64,000 nucleotides of DNA from Salinicola corii (lineage in GTDB: Bacteria; Pseudomonadota; Gammaproteobacteria; Pseudomonadales; Halomonadaceae), in assembly GCF_008298015.1 (NCBI RefSeq), contig NZ_VTPX01000010.1, positions 62,001-126,000 of the forward strand, in the 5' to 3' direction. Under the pieces are notes generated by a model that was not told where the DNA came from, ran no database searches, and saw only the letters and a list, made by a program, of their open reading frames with translations. The translations under genes were made by a program, and so were the position numbers. Shown piece by piece: positions 49,849 through 60,006 of this stretch (its first letter is position 1; every line of letters begins with the position of its first letter).

Positions 49849-52800
49849 AACTTGTTTTACCAATTCTGATATTGGCCGTGAACTTAATTTTTTCGGTGAA
49901 TGGTAGCGCTGATGATACTGATATATACCGCAGCCTGAACGATGTCGAGGGCGGCGGCGGCAATCCGCAGGTGATGATCATATTCGATACGTCCAACAGC
50001 ATGAGTACGATCGTCTCGCATAATGCGTCACGCATGACCATTGCCAAACGGGTCATCACGAAACTTGTCAATGATAATCCCGAAGTGGATTTCGGACTTT
50101 CCATTTTTAACTACAACGGACAAGAGCCTAACGGGGGTAGGGTCATACAGGCCTTGCCGGGAAGTGAGGGGCTGGCGGGTAGTCGTGAAGAGCGGCGGCG
50201 GAAGCTTGTTGAAACAATAAATGAGTTGGACGCTAGAACTTCTACGCCACTCTGTGAAACATTTTACGAGATATTTCGTTATTTCAATGGAGGTCAAGCC
50301 TGGCATGGAAGGGATGATAGGGCAAAAGGTAGAGAGTGTAACCTCTGGTATTGCCAAGCCTATCTGGTAGACAGTAATCCAGAATTCACCGAAAACGCCT
50401 TTTCCGGCGGCAACCGATATCGGTCGCCGTTGAGGCCCTGTGAACCGATTTACATTATTTATATGACAGATGGTGAGCCACAGTGGGATACGGCTGCCAA
50501 TGAAGATATCAAAAGTCTTACCGGAAAAGAGGGGGAGTGCAGGCGCTACAAGGATGCCAACGGGAATTTCGGGGGGGTAGAGAATTGTCTGCCAGAGCTC
50601 TCCCGATATATGAATAAGATGGGGACATTTGATAGGAAAGATTCCTCCGGAATGGCCGTCGAGCAGGGACCGGTAACGACTTATACGATTGGATTCAATA
50701 CAGATCAGAAGCTACTAATTGACACCGCATCTCCATTGAATATCGACAGTGAAAACTGTCCGGAAGGTCAAAAACATAGCACGCGATTTTATGGTGATAA
50801 GGCATGTGTAGGATATTTTACAGCGGATGGGGCCGAACAGTTGCAGGGCGCTTTCCAGACGGCTGTCGATGACATCCTTTCGCGTAGTACGACATTTTCT
50901 GCGCCAGCAGTATCGGCCGCCTTTACCAACAATACTCAAAGCTTCGATCGTCTCTACCTGCCTCGCTTCCTGCCCAAGAACGCGCCGCGCTGGAGTGGCA
51001 ACATCAAACGACTACAGTTCGTATCCCAGCAAAGCTGGAGGGATGTCGATGGTGACGAGGCATTCAATGATGCGACCGGCGATATTCGCGATACGGCACA
51101 TACTTGGTGGAGCGATACACTTGGATTGAGAGAGGCCGATGGAAGCGGAGTCGAGGTTGGCGGCGCTGGTGGCCTGCTGAAAGCGCGTATTCGACCATCG
51201 CTGAGCAACGGGTTCTCAGATGGGCGAAAGGTGGTCACCGATTTTGGGAATCACTTGGTTGACTTCACTCCGTTAAGCGCCTGGATGGTAGCGCCGGCCA
51301 ATTGGGGTAGGGAAAAAGATGCCTCAGAATCTGAGCTCGCCTCGTTGGTAGCTTGGGCGCGAGGATGGGATGTCGATGATGAGAATGGTGATGGTCGAAC
51401 GCTGGAATCTCGCCCCTGGGTCATGGGGGATGTTCTCCACTCGGATCCAATCGCACTGAACTACGGAGGTGATAGCCAAGGGCAGGAGAAGCTTTATCTC
51501 ACCTTCGGAACCAATGCGGGGTTCCTCCATTTCATCGATGGTGACAGCGGTGAGGAGGCGTGGGCGTTCACGCCACAGTCGCTAGGTACCCTGCATCAGG
51601 TATTACGAGAGAATCAGGAAGTGGCCGAGGACGGCGATGGTGCTTTGAAGCACCCTTATGGCATTGATGGCCCACCGGCATACGTACGCATCGACAATGA
51701 TGGTGATGGCAAAATCACCACGTCGAATGGCGACCGGATGGTACTGGCCTTTGGCTTACGCCGTGGCGGTCGTCACTACTATGGTCTCGATGTCACCGAT
51801 CCACAGTCGCCGTCGCTCGCGTGGCATATCACCAACAGGGGCAACTTCTCCGAGCTCGGGCAAAGCTGGGCTGCGCCAATTCCGACTCGCGTGCCGGGAC
51901 ATGGCAATCCCGTTTTCGTGATCAGTGGGGGATATGACGAGGCGCGAGATGATCCCGCACGTGATGCCAATGTCCCGGATTCCATGGGCCGGGCGGTCTA
52001 CATCGTCGATGCACTGGATGGCTCTCTGGTTTACCGTGCGACGCCAGCAACGCCGAATCACTTCGTGGGTCGACAGGCTTTTGAGCATGCGTTGCCAGGC
52101 GCCGCCGAAGTGGTCGATATCGACAGCGACGGTATAGCCGAGCGAGTTTATTTGGCGGACGTGGGTGGCAATCTCTGGCGACTCGATCTTGATAGCGAGA
52201 CCGCTTCCGACTGGCAGGTTCGCAAGATCGCCGAACTGGGCGGAGAGGCCGCTGACAACCGTCGTTTTTTCAACAGTGTGGATTTCGTGACCATCAGTGT
52301 TGGAAGCGCTCAGCAGGAGCTGTTGATGATCGGCAGCGGCGATCGCGCCAATCCAAAGTCCGGTGGCGCAGGTAGCGGGACAACCTCGGCAAGAGATGCC
52401 ATCTTTGCCGTCAAGGATCCAGTCTCCTCAGCCGGCAGTGGCTCCGCGAATATCCAGGTAGTCGAGTTGACGGATTTGGTTGATGCGACCGATAGCGCCT
52501 TCTGTGATCGTGACACCGATGTCACTGGCATAACCTGCAGCTCTGCTTGGGCGGACTCCCAAGGCTGGGTCATCTACCCCGATGATGCGTACTCATTACC
52601 GCTTCCCGGCGCCAAGGTGCTGGCGGAGAGCGTGACGGTCAACGGTATCGCCTTCTTCTCTATCTATGTGCCTGAAGAACCCGAGTCAATCTGCGTGCCG
52701 GTAATCGGGCGCAGCTATCTTTTTGGTCTGGATATCCGCACGGCTTATCAGGCGCGAGTCGTCAAGGATACAGATGCCGAGTTTGCGAAAGGCGAGCGTG

Positions 52801-52991
52801 CGGTCGAGGCTGGCGCCTATCTGCTGAACCGACCCGCGCTTTTGCGCAATGGCAGCGAGCTTTACATGCAGGGCATTGGCTCGGCGAATCTCACTCGGCT
52901 TTTGGAAGGAAAAGAGGGGGCCAATGGTTTCGACACTCCTCCGATCATCAAGAGATCTTACTGGTACGAAAAGCCGGAGAGTACGCTATGA
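49845..52991 (+). CDS. pilY1: PilY1-like pilus tip adhesin
   Basis: A 1048-residue tip protein. Signal peptide KLVLPILILAVNLIFSVNGS. The vWA domain has MIIFDTSNSMS (MIDAS). The C-terminal beta-propeller has GKITTSNGDRMVLAFGLRRG, and the calcium motif DIDSDGIAERVYLADVGGNL. PilY1 sits at the pilus tip for adhesion, mechanosensing and assembly. Overlaps pilX and pilE. Confidence 0.9.
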   Translation: MKLVLPILILAVNLIFSVNGSADDTDIYRSLNDVEGGGGNPQVMIIFDTSNSMSTIVSHNASRMTIAKRVITKLVNDNPEVDFGLSIFNYNGQEPNGGRVIQALPGSEGLAGSREERRRKLVETINELDARTSTPLCETFYEIFRYFNGGQAWHGRDDRAKGRECNLWYCQAYLVDSNPEFTENAFSGGNRYRSPLRPCEPIYIIYMTDGEPQWDTAANEDIKSLTGKEGECRRYKDANGNFGGVENCLPELSRYMNKMGTFDRKDSSGMAVEQGPVTTYTIGFNTDQKLLIDTASPLNIDSENCPEGQKHSTRFYGDKACVGYFTADGAEQLQGAFQTAVDDILSRSTTFSAPAVSAAFTNNTQSFDRLYLPRFLPKNAPRWSGNIKRLQFVSQQSWRDVDGDEAFNDATGDIRDTAHTWWSDTLGLREADGSGVEVGGAGGLLKARIRPSLSNGFSDGRKVVTDFGNHLVDFTPLSAWMVAPANWGREKDASESELASLVAWARGWDVDDENGDGRTLESRPWVMGDVLHSDPIALNYGGDSQGQEKLYLTFGTNAGFLHFIDGDSGEEAWAFTPQSLGTLHQVLRENQEVAEDGDGALKHPYGIDGPPAYVRIDNDGDGKITTSNGDRMVLAFGLRRGGRHYYGLDVTDPQSPSLAWHITNRGNFSELGQSWAAPIPTRVPGHGNPVFVISGGYDEARDDPARDANVPDSMGRAVYIVDALDGSLVYRATPATPNHFVGRQAFEHALPGAAEVVDIDSDGIAERVYLADVGGNLWRLDLDSETASDWQVRKIAELGGEAADNRRFFNSVDFVTISVGSAQQELLMIGSGDRANPKSGGAGSGTTSARDAIFAVKDPVSSAGSGSANIQVVELTDLVDATDSAFCDRDTDVTGITCSSAWADSQGWVIYPDDAYSLPLPGAKVLAESVTVNGIAFFSIYVPEEPESICVPVIGRSYLFGLDIRTAYQARVVKDTDAEFAKGERAVEAGAYLLNRPALLRNGSELYMQGIGSANLTRLLEGKEGANGFDTPPIIKRSYWYEKPESTL

Positions 52992-53416
52992 ATCGGCGCC
53001 AGGTCGGTTTTACGCTGATCGAAGTGATGATCACCGTGGTCATCGTGAGCATTCTGGCCATGATTGCCATCCCCAATTATCAGCAGTATATCGAGCGCTC
53101 ACGTCGCGGAGACGGCCAGGCGGCGTTACAAAACGCGATGGCGCGTCAGGAGTCCTACTACGGGCAGTATCTGTCCTATGCACCGAGCGTTGAAGTGCTG
53201 ACGGGCGGTGAAGACAATGCCTTCGATACCGACGATTATCGGATCCAGGTGTGCGGCGAGCAGGCAGGTTGCGGCAATATCAACGATGATCAGTACTTAC
53301 GTATGACGGCCACGCCGTCGGTGGACAGTCCGCAGCAGGGTGACGGAATTTTGTGGCTCGACTCACGGGGTGATAGAGGCATTATCCGCAATGGCGCGGA
53401 GTGGGGGCCGTGGTGA
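52988..53416 (+). CDS. pilE: Type IV pilus minor pilin PilE-like
   Basis: A 142-residue prepilin with MNRRQVG-FTLIEVMITVVIVSILA: a clean processing site with Glu at +5. Disulfide pair (VCGEQAGC) and C-terminal motif EWGPW. Overlaps pilY1. Confidence 0.92.
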   Translation: MNRRQVGFTLIEVMITVVIVSILAMIAIPNYQQYIERSRRGDGQAALQNAMARQESYYGQYLSYAPSVEVLTGGEDNAFDTDDYRIQVCGEQAGCGNINDDQYLRMTATPSVDSPQQGDGILWLDSRGDRGIIRNGAEWGPW

Positions 53417-53682
53417 AACGCTTTCAATATGCTTTTATGGCGCTGACCATCATCTGTTCTGCGGCTGTCGCCGACGAGCAGAAATGCATGGTGCGCCAGC
53501 CCGGTGGCGAGCTCGAGATTCGCCATATCGATATAGCCGACGACCGTCAGGCAACGTCTACGCTTCAAAGCTATCTGGATACTTATGAAGCGCCGGGTCA
53601 GATTGTCGAAACTTGTATCGACCGTTGGCGACGCTTCTCCTCAGCCAAGGCGAGAGAGGTCGAGGCTCGCTTGCCGCGATGA
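53413..53682 (+). CDS. Small exported protein after pilE
   Basis: An 89-residue protein starting GTG (VKRFQYAFMALTIICSAAVA), overlapping the pilE stop by GTGA. It has a signal peptide and two mature Cys (KCMVRQPGG, ETCIDRW), perhaps one disulfide. Related pilus operons carry small PilY2-like proteins, but I cannot assign it. Confidence 0.6.
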   Translation: MKRFQYAFMALTIICSAAVADEQKCMVRQPGGELEIRHIDIADDRQATSTLQSYLDTYEAPGQIVETCIDRWRRFSSAKAREVEARLPR

Positions 53683-53699
53683 AGCATGGATCCTTGTCC

Positions 53700-54227
53700 T
53701 CAGACGTCGGAGGGGGGGCAATTGCCGATGTCGTACTCCACGCGGACCCTGTCAGCATCATTGATTATAATCTTGTTGCTGCCACTGTCATTGCACAGAG
53801 TGAAGCTGCCGTTAGCACCATTTATCTGCCAAGGGGCGCTATTAAAAGCTAGTGCGCCACCTGCATTCCAGCTCAACGTGACACCATCGACCTCGTGCCG
53901 GCCCGCGAGGCGACTGGCATTACCGTTCATCGTGTTCCATTGATAGCCCGCCTGCCAGTCGTCACCGCACTCGCTTGTGTTGCCAAATTCGGAAATCGGA
54001 CAGAGTCGCCAACTGCTGCGAGTGGTGACGGAGAGCTGACGTAGTCCTTCCAGCCGTTGCTGCAGTGCTTGGGTTTCCATGCGGAGGCGATGCGCTTCGA
54101 TCCAACCACTGGCGGCAAAAGAGATTCCGGCCACCATCGCCATCATTGCCAGCGTGATCATCAACTCGAGCAGGGTGAAGCCGCGCTGGCGATGGGGAGC
54201 AGGCTCGGAGCCTTTGATTGGGGGCAT
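53700..54227 (-). CDS. fimT: Minor pilin FimT/FimU-like pseudopilin
   Basis: A 175-residue prepilin: PPIKGSEPAPHRQRG-FTLLELMITLAMMAMV, with Glu at +5. The C-terminus carries the conserved SNKIIINDADRVRVEYD stretch of FimT/GspH, where Arg residues are proposed to bind DNA. It is on the opposite strand from the other minor pilins and converges on them. Confidence 0.85.
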   Translation of the reverse strand: MPPIKGSEPAPHRQRGFTLLELMITLAMMAMVAGISFAASGWIEAHRLRMETQALQQRLEGLRQLSVTTRSSWRLCPISEFGNTSECGDDWQAGYQWNTMNGNASRLAGRHEVDGVTLSWNAGGALAFNSAPWQINGANGSFTLCNDSGSNKIIINDADRVRVEYDIGNCPPSDV

Positions 54228-54286
54228 GATGCGGTCCGGATGGCTGGCGAATGGTAGAATCGCCCTTTTGCCAGGATATCGACCGA

Positions 54287-55372
54287 ATGCAGGATTTCTT
54301 GATCGTGGGTGGTGGCGTCATCGGCATGATGACGGCGCTACAACTGGCCGATGCTGGTCATTCGGTGGCGTTGGTCGAGCGCGGCGAGTGTGGCCGCGAG
54401 GCTTCCTGGGCCGGCGGCGGTATCGTCTCGCCGCTCTATCCGTGGCGCTATTCCAGGGCGATCTCGGCGCTCTCGAGCTGGTCCGAGGGGCGCTATCCCG
54501 AACTGGCCGGGCGGTTGCTCGAGGAGACCGGCATCGACCCCGAGTATCGCCAGAAGGGCTTGCTCTACCTGCGCGTCGACGATGTCGAGGCAGCGCTTTC
54601 CTGGGCGCGGGAAGTCGCCAAACCGTTGACGCGCATCGACGCCGACGCGCTCTACGCCAAGGAGCCGAGCGCGGCACCGGGCTTCGATAGTGCGCTGTGG
54701 ATGCCGACCCTCGGCAGCATTCGCAACCCGCGGCTGGGCAAGGCGCTGCGCGAGCGGCTACTGCAGATGCCGCGGGTGAGCCTCCACGAGCGGTGCGAGG
54801 TTTCGGCGCTGATTCGCGACAAGGGCGCCATCCGGGGCGTCGCGACGTCGCAAGGCGCGATCCGCGCAGGGCAGACCGTCGTCTGCGCCGGTGCCTGGTC
54901 GCGAGCGCTGCTGGCGGATATCGGCATCGAGCTGGCGGTGCGCCCGGTCAAGGGCCAGATGATCCTGTTCAAGGCACTGCCGGGGCTGGTCGGGCGGGTC
55001 GTGCTCAAGGATGGGCGTTACCTGATCCCGCGTGGAGACGGCCGGGTGCTGGCCGGGTCGACGCTGGAAGAGGTCGGGTTCGACAAGCAGGCGACGTCGG
55101 AAGCCCTCGAGTCGCTGCACGCCAGTGCACTCTCCATCGTTCCCGCCTTGGCCGACTGTCCGGTGGAGCACCACTGGGCCGGTCTACGCCCGGGCTCGCC
55201 GGCTGGCGTGCCGTGGATCGGTGCGGTGCCCGGATTCGAGGGGCTGCACGTCAACGCCGGCCATTATCGCAACGGCCTGGTGCTGGCGCCGGCCGCCACT
55301 CGGCTGCTGGTCGACCAGTTGATCGGCTGCGAACCCATCGTCGACCCCTCGCCCTACCGGCTGTCGGACTGA
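54287..55372 (+). CDS. thiO: Glycine oxidase ThiO
   Basis: A 361-residue FAD-dependent oxidase for thiazole (thiamin) synthesis. Start MQDFLIVGGGVIGMMTALQL contains the Rossmann GxGxxG; RBS AGGA precedes it, and the upstream Met is rejected. The C-terminus has HHWAGLRPGSPAGVPWIGAV and HYRNGLVLAPAATRLL. No thi genes are adjacent in view. Confidence 0.9.
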   Translation: MQDFLIVGGGVIGMMTALQLADAGHSVALVERGECGREASWAGGGIVSPLYPWRYSRAISALSSWSEGRYPELAGRLLEETGIDPEYRQKGLLYLRVDDVEAALSWAREVAKPLTRIDADALYAKEPSAAPGFDSALWMPTLGSIRNPRLGKALRERLLQMPRVSLHERCEVSALIRDKGAIRGVATSQGAIRAGQTVVCAGAWSRALLADIGIELAVRPVKGQMILFKALPGLVGRVVLKDGRYLIPRGDGRVLAGSTLEEVGFDKQATSEALESLHASALSIVPALADCPVEHHWAGLRPGSPAGVPWIGAVPGFEGLHVNAGHYRNGLVLAPAATRLLVDQLIGCEPIVDPSPYRLSD

Positions 55373-55465
55373 CGCCGGTTTTGCCTCCCCACACGGCATG
55401 CGCGAAAATGAGTGGCAGCCAACGAGGCGCCCGAGCGCCACATCTGTCTGGAGACGAGTGTACTC

Positions 55466-57106
55466 ATGCAAGACCTGACCCTGGTGATGGCCCAACTGGA
55501 CCCGATGGTCGGCGACATCGCCGGTAATACCGCGGCGGCCATCGAGGCGGTACGCGAGGCGCGCATCGAGCACGATGCGGACGTGGTCGTGTTCAGCGAA
55601 CTCTTCCTGACCGGCTATCCTCCGGAGGACTTGCTGCTGCGCGAGGCGATGGAGTCGCGCCTGCAGGACGCGCTGACAGAGATGGCGCGCAAGATCGGCA
55701 AGGTGGCGCCGGAGACGCTGGTCGTGGTTGGCTATCCGGGCATGCGGCATGGCGAACGTTGCAATCTGGCGGGCGTCCTGCTGGGCGGTGAGTGGCGAGG
55801 TGAATATGCCAAGCAGGCGCTGCCCAACTACCAGGTCTTCGACGAGGATCGCTACTTCGAGCCCGGGAGCGAGCCGCTGGTGATCGAACATCGGGGTGCC
55901 AGGTTTGGCATCCTGATCTGCGAGGATCTCTGGGATGGCGCTCCGGTGCGTCAGTCGTCCGAAGCCGGCGCCGACATTCTGGTGACGCTCAACGCCTCGC
56001 CGTTTCATCTCGACAAGCCGGCCGAGCGTGAGCGTCTGTTTGCCGGGCGGGCGCGTGAAGTGGACAAGCCGCTGGTTTACGTCAACGCCATCGGTGGCCA
56101 GGACGAGTTGGTGTTCGATGGTGGCTCGCTGGTGCTGGACGCTGCCGGTGAGGTCGCCGTGCGGGCACCGTTCTGGCAGGTCGGATTGATGCCGGTCCGT
56201 TTTACCCGCGAGGCGGGCAACTGGAAGCCCCAACCCGGCGAGCGCGAGCCGTTGCTTGGCGCCGAGGAGAATCTCTACTGCGCGTTGGTCACGGGCCTGC
56301 GCGACTACGTCAACAAGAGTGGCTTCAAGGGCGTAGTGATGGGGCTCTCCGGCGGTATCGACTCGTCGCTGTCGCTGGCGATCGCCGTCGACGCGCTGGG
56401 GCCGGATCGAGTGCATGCGGTGATGATGCCGTATCACTACACCGCCGAAATCTCCCAGGCCGATGCTGCCGAACAGGCGAAAATGCTCGGCGTCGGTTAC
56501 GAAGTCATGCCGATCGCACCGATGGTCGAAGCGTTCACCGAGACGCTGGCCGAGAGCTTCAGTGAGCTGGCGGCGGACACCACGGAAGAGAACCTGCAGT
56601 CCCGCGTGCGCGGTGTGCTGCTGATGGCGATCTCCAACAAGAAAGGCCTGATGGTTCAGACCACCGGCAACAAGAGCGAGATGGCGGTGGGTTATGCCAC
56701 GCTCTACGGCGACATGGTCGGCGGCTACAATGCGCTCAAGGATGTCTACAAGACCTGGGTCTATCGCCTGGCCAACTGGCGCAACGCGCAGGAGCCAGCG
56801 ATTCCCGAGCGGGTGATCACCCGGCCGCCCTCGGCCGAACTGGCGCCGGATCAGCAGGACAGCGACTCGCTACCGGGATACGACGTGCTGGACGCGATTC
56901 TCGAGCGCTATATCGAGGGCGACATGAGCGCAGAGTCGATCATCGAGGCCGGGTTCGAGCGCGATGACGTTTATCAGGTGGTCAAGCTGGTCGATCGCAA
57001 CGAGTACAAGCGACGTCAGGCGCCGGTCGGCGTGCGGGTCACGCTCAGAGGCTTCGGGCGCGACCGTCGTTATCCCATCGTCAACGGCTGGCAGCCGGGG
57101 AGCTAG
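55466..57106 (+). CDS. nadE: Glutamine-dependent NAD+ synthetase
   Basis: A 546-residue fused glutaminase-synthetase. N-terminal nitrilase domain (ELFLTGYPPEDL with Glu, active Cys in FGILICEDLWDG). C-terminal synthetase P-loop VMGLSGGIDSSLSLAIA. Start MQDLTLVMAQLDPMVGDIAG is preferred over an upstream Met at 55412 for match to family length. Confidence 0.96.
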   Translation: MQDLTLVMAQLDPMVGDIAGNTAAAIEAVREARIEHDADVVVFSELFLTGYPPEDLLLREAMESRLQDALTEMARKIGKVAPETLVVVGYPGMRHGERCNLAGVLLGGEWRGEYAKQALPNYQVFDEDRYFEPGSEPLVIEHRGARFGILICEDLWDGAPVRQSSEAGADILVTLNASPFHLDKPAERERLFAGRAREVDKPLVYVNAIGGQDELVFDGGSLVLDAAGEVAVRAPFWQVGLMPVRFTREAGNWKPQPGEREPLLGAEENLYCALVTGLRDYVNKSGFKGVVMGLSGGIDSSLSLAIAVDALGPDRVHAVMMPYHYTAEISQADAAEQAKMLGVGYEVMPIAPMVEAFTETLAESFSELAADTTEENLQSRVRGVLLMAISNKKGLMVQTTGNKSEMAVGYATLYGDMVGGYNALKDVYKTWVYRLANWRNAQEPAIPERVITRPPSAELAPDQQDSDSLPGYDVLDAILERYIEGDMSAESIIEAGFERDDVYQVVKLVDRNEYKRRQAPVGVRVTLRGFGRDRRYPIVNGWQPGS

Positions 57107-57132
57107 AATTTCTTCTGCTTTGGAGCCAACGA

Positions 57133-57167
57133 AAAGCGCCGCTTGCCTTGTCAGCAAGCGGCGCTTT
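57133..57167. terminator. Bidirectional terminator between nadE and bamD
   Basis: AAAGCGCCGCTTGC (57133-57146) perfectly pairs with GCAAGCGGCGCTTT (57154-57167), with T-tract beyond. Ends both convergent genes. Confidence 0.9.
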
Positions 57168-57175
57168 CGATTTTA

Positions 57176-57217
57176 AGCTCGTAGCTCGTAGCTCGTAGCT
57201 CGTAGCTCGTAGCTCGC
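57176..57217. repeat. Six tandem copies of a 7-bp repeat
   Basis: AGCTCGT is repeated five times, followed by AGCTCGC, each at exact 7-base steps from 57176 to 57217. It lies between the terminator and the end of bamD. Likely a slippage-prone tract. Confidence 0.95.
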
Positions 57218-57221
57218 GGCT

Positions 57222-58034
57222 TCAGCCTTTGGCCGTCAGCGGCGGATCGACATCGACGTGCTTGGGTACGAAGCTATCGCCGTCGAGTTGGCTGTTGTCG
57301 GGATCGTTCTGAATTAGCGTCTGCAGTACGGTTTCGGCCCGGTCACGCATGTTCAGCCCCAGATAGCCTTCCACCATCACTGCCAGCGCGTCGCGAGTCG
57401 CCTCGGCTTTCGGGTAGTGCTCGATCACCCAGCGGCCGCGCTCAACAGCGGCCACATAGGCCCCTTTACGCAGATAAAAATCGGCCACCTGCAGCTCGTG
57501 GCGTGCCATGACGTTACGCAGGTAGATGATGCGCTGGCGGGCATCAGGGGCGTAGGCGCTGTCGGGGAAGCGGCGCACCAGTTCGCCGAAGTCGACGTAG
57601 GCGTCACGCGAGGCACCCAGGTCGCGCTTGGAAATATCGATCAGTTCCATGCTCTCGAGGCTGAAGCGACCTGCCTGATAAGCACCAAGACCACGCATGT
57701 AGTAGGCGTAATCGACCTGCGGATGATCCGGATGGAGGCGGATGAATCGGCTGGCGGCGGCGCGAGTCTTTTCCCAGTCTTCGACCTCGTAGTAGGCGTA
57801 GATCAGCTCGAGTTGCGCCTGCTCGGCGTAGCGGCCGAACGGGAAGCGTGTATCCAGAGCCTCCAACTGCGTCACGGCAGTGCTGTAACGGCCGGAATCG
57901 AGGGAGCTCTGAGCTTTCTGGTAAAGATCCTGCTCCTGCAGGTCGGGGGCAGGCTCGTTGCTGGCGCAGCCAGCGAGCAGTGCGCCTGCCAGCAACAGGG
58001 CGGCCAGAGCGGAACATCGCGCAGAAAATAGCAT
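57222..58034 (-). CDS. bamD: Outer membrane assembly lipoprotein BamD
   Basis: A roughly 270-residue TPR lipoprotein of the BAM complex. Lipobox LLAGCASNE within the first 30 residues. TPR repeats: LYQKAQSSLDSGRYSTAVTQ, VDYAYYMRGLGAYQ and RAETVLQTLIQNDPDN. Three consecutive ATGs exist; the third (58034) has ideal spacing from ACGAGG. Essential gene. Confidence 0.95.
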   Translation of the reverse strand: MLFSARCSALAALLLAGALLAGCASNEPAPDLQEQDLYQKAQSSLDSGRYSTAVTQLEALDTRFPFGRYAEQAQLELIYAYYEVEDWEKTRAAASRFIRLHPDHPQVDYAYYMRGLGAYQAGRFSLESMELIDISKRDLGASRDAYVDFGELVRRFPDSAYAPDARQRIIYLRNVMARHELQVADFYLRKGAYVAAVERGRWVIEHYPKAEATRDALAVMVEGYLGLNMRDRAETVLQTLIQNDPDNSQLDGDSFVPKHVDVDPPLTAKG

Positions 58035-58154
58035 CATCATCCTCGTATAAACCATTCCTTGGCGGCCGTGCTAGAATCCGCCGAATTCGACTCACTATAA
58101 AGCAAACCCTTGTGCCGACGAAACGCACCGGCGAAACGGAACCGATCCCAACGT

Positions 58155-59111
58155 ATGGCTGACATCCTCAAGCGCGACGAGCGCGTACCCGATCGTCTGG
58201 CCGGGCGACGTCTCGACCAGGCCGCAGCCGAAATGTTCCCCGAATTCTCGCGAGAGCGCCTCAAGAGCTGGATTCAGCAGGGGGAACTGACGGTCGACGG
58301 AGAGAAGGCCCGGCCCAAGGATAAGGTGATCGGCGGCGAGCGGCTAGCACTGGACACCCGGCTCGAGGAAGAGACCCGTTGGGAGCCTCAGGCGATTCCG
58401 TTGTCGATCGTCTTCGAGGACGACGACGTGATGGTCATCGACAAGCCTGCCGGTCTGGTCGTGCACCCTGCCGCCGGCAATCCCGATGGCACTCTGCTCA
58501 ACGCGTTGCTGCATCACCATGCGCCATTGGCGGCGATTCCGCGGGCGGGTATCGTTCACCGTCTCGACAAGGACACCACCGGGCTGATGATGGTGGCGAA
58601 GACGCTGACGGCGCAGACTGCGCTGGTGGCTCAACTGCAGGCGCGGACGGTATCACGCGAGTACGATGCCATCGTGGTCGGCGCGATGACCGCCGGCGGC
58701 AAGGTGGATGCGCCGATCGGGCGTCACCCCAAGGATCGTCAGCGTCAGGCGGTGACCGCCTCGGGGAAACCGGCGGTCACGCACTATCGCGTCAACGAGC
58801 GCTTTCGCGCCCATACCCACGTTCGCTGCCGGCTCGAGACAGGTCGGACGCATCAGATTCGGGTGCATATGGCGCACGTTCGCTATCCGCTGATCGGCGA
58901 TCCGGTCTACGGTGGACGGCTCAAGCTGCCTGCTGGGGCGGGCGATTCATTGAAAATGCTGCTGAGGGAGTTTCCACGGCAGGCGCTGCATGCGCACAAG
59001 CTGCGCTTCGATCACCCGGTCAGCGGGCTGCCGGTCGAGTGCAAGGTGCCGCTACCGGACGACATGTTGCTGTTGCTGGATGCGCTGCGTGAGGATCAGG
59101 AGTCCGATTGA
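58155..59111 (+). CDS. rluD: 23S rRNA pseudouridine synthase RluD
   Basis: A 318-residue synthase (positions 1911/1915/1917 in E. coli). S4 domain ([25 protein letters not shown]), then the catalytic Asp in [18 protein letters not shown], and the [13 protein letters not shown] segment. Divergent from bamD, conserved in gammaproteobacteria; pgeF and clpB follow. Confidence 0.96.
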   Translation: MADILKRDERVPDRLAGRRLDQAAAEMFPEFSRERLKSWIQQGELTVDGEKARPKDKVIGGERLALDTRLEEETRWEPQAIPLSIVFEDDDVMVIDKPAGLVVHPAAGNPDGTLLNALLHHHAPLAAIPRAGIVHRLDKDTTGLMMVAKTLTAQTALVAQLQARTVSREYDAIVVGAMTAGGKVDAPIGRHPKDRQRQAVTASGKPAVTHYRVNERFRAHTHVRCRLETGRTHQIRVHMAHVRYPLIGDPVYGGRLKLPAGAGDSLKMLLREFPRQALHAHKLRFDHPVSGLPVECKVPLPDDMLLLLDALREDQESD

Positions 59112-59917
59112 TGCATTCATCCTCGTGTTCGTCGACCCTGACGAACGATCCCGAGGCATCGACGAGCGATGCGCCGACCCTGCTGCTACCGGACTGGCCC
59201 GCGCCGAGCACCGTGGGTGCCCTTGTCACCACGCGTGAGACCGGGCCCAGTCGCGGCGATTTTGCTGCTTTCAACCCGGCGGCCCACGTCGGGGACGATC
59301 CCGAATCCGTGGTTCGCTGTCGGGATCGGCTGGTGGCCGAGGTCGGCGACGAACGACCTCTGTTGTGGCTCGATCAAGTGCATGGCGCACGTGTCATGCA
59401 GAGCTATCAGGGCGGATATCGGCAGCGCCCGCCCCAGGCCGACGCTTCGGTGGCGTTCGATCGCGGCCATGCCTGCGTCATCCTGACCGCGGATTGCCTG
59501 CCGGTCTTCTTCTGCGATCGCCAGGGAACGCGCGTCGGGTTGGCCCATGCTGGTTGGCGTGGCCTCGCCGGCGGCGTGCTGGAAGCCAGCGTGGCGGCCC
59601 TGGGCGTCGATCCCGAAGAGCTGATGGTGTGGATGGGGCCGGCCATCTCCAACGCGCAGTTCGAGGTTGGCCCGGAAGTCTTTGAAGCCTTCGTCGCCAT
59701 GCAGCCGGAAGCCGAGATCGCTTTCGAGCGCAGCCCTTATCGTCTGGGACATTACATGGCGGATCTCTACCGACTTGCCCGACTGCGCCTGGAGCGTGTC
59801 GGGGTGCTCTCGATCAGCGGTGGCCATTTCTGCACGGCTTGCGAACCCCGTTTCTACTCCCATCGCCGCGATGACGGCCGCACCGGGCGCATGGCCAGCA
59901 TGATCTGGCTGCGCTGA
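59111..59917 (+). CDS. pgeF: Peptidoglycan editing factor PgeF (YfiH, laccase domain)
   Basis: A 268-residue protein with the conserved H/C/H triad: LDQVHGARV, ADCLPVFFCD, LAHAGWRG. It removes misincorporated L-Ser from peptidoglycan precursors. Overlaps rluD by TGATG. Confidence 0.93.
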   Translation: MHSSSCSSTLTNDPEASTSDAPTLLLPDWPAPSTVGALVTTRETGPSRGDFAAFNPAAHVGDDPESVVRCRDRLVAEVGDERPLLWLDQVHGARVMQSYQGGYRQRPPQADASVAFDRGHACVILTADCLPVFFCDRQGTRVGLAHAGWRGLAGGVLEASVAALGVDPEELMVWMGPAISNAQFEVGPEVFEAFVAMQPEAEIAFERSPYRLGHYMADLYRLARLRLERVGVLSISGGHFCTACEPRFYSHRRDDGRTGRMASMIWLR

Positions 59918-60006
59918 CCTGTCTGCACTGTCGCCAGGTCCGCTCTCTTCCCATGAATTTCATTCGTCTATGGCATTCTGTCGCGGCGAATTTTTCATTC
60001 GCTTCG

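Noticed and set aside
55184-56437. 417-residue minus-strand frame
   Set aside because: Antisense to thiO and nadE; His/Arg/Gln-rich shadow.
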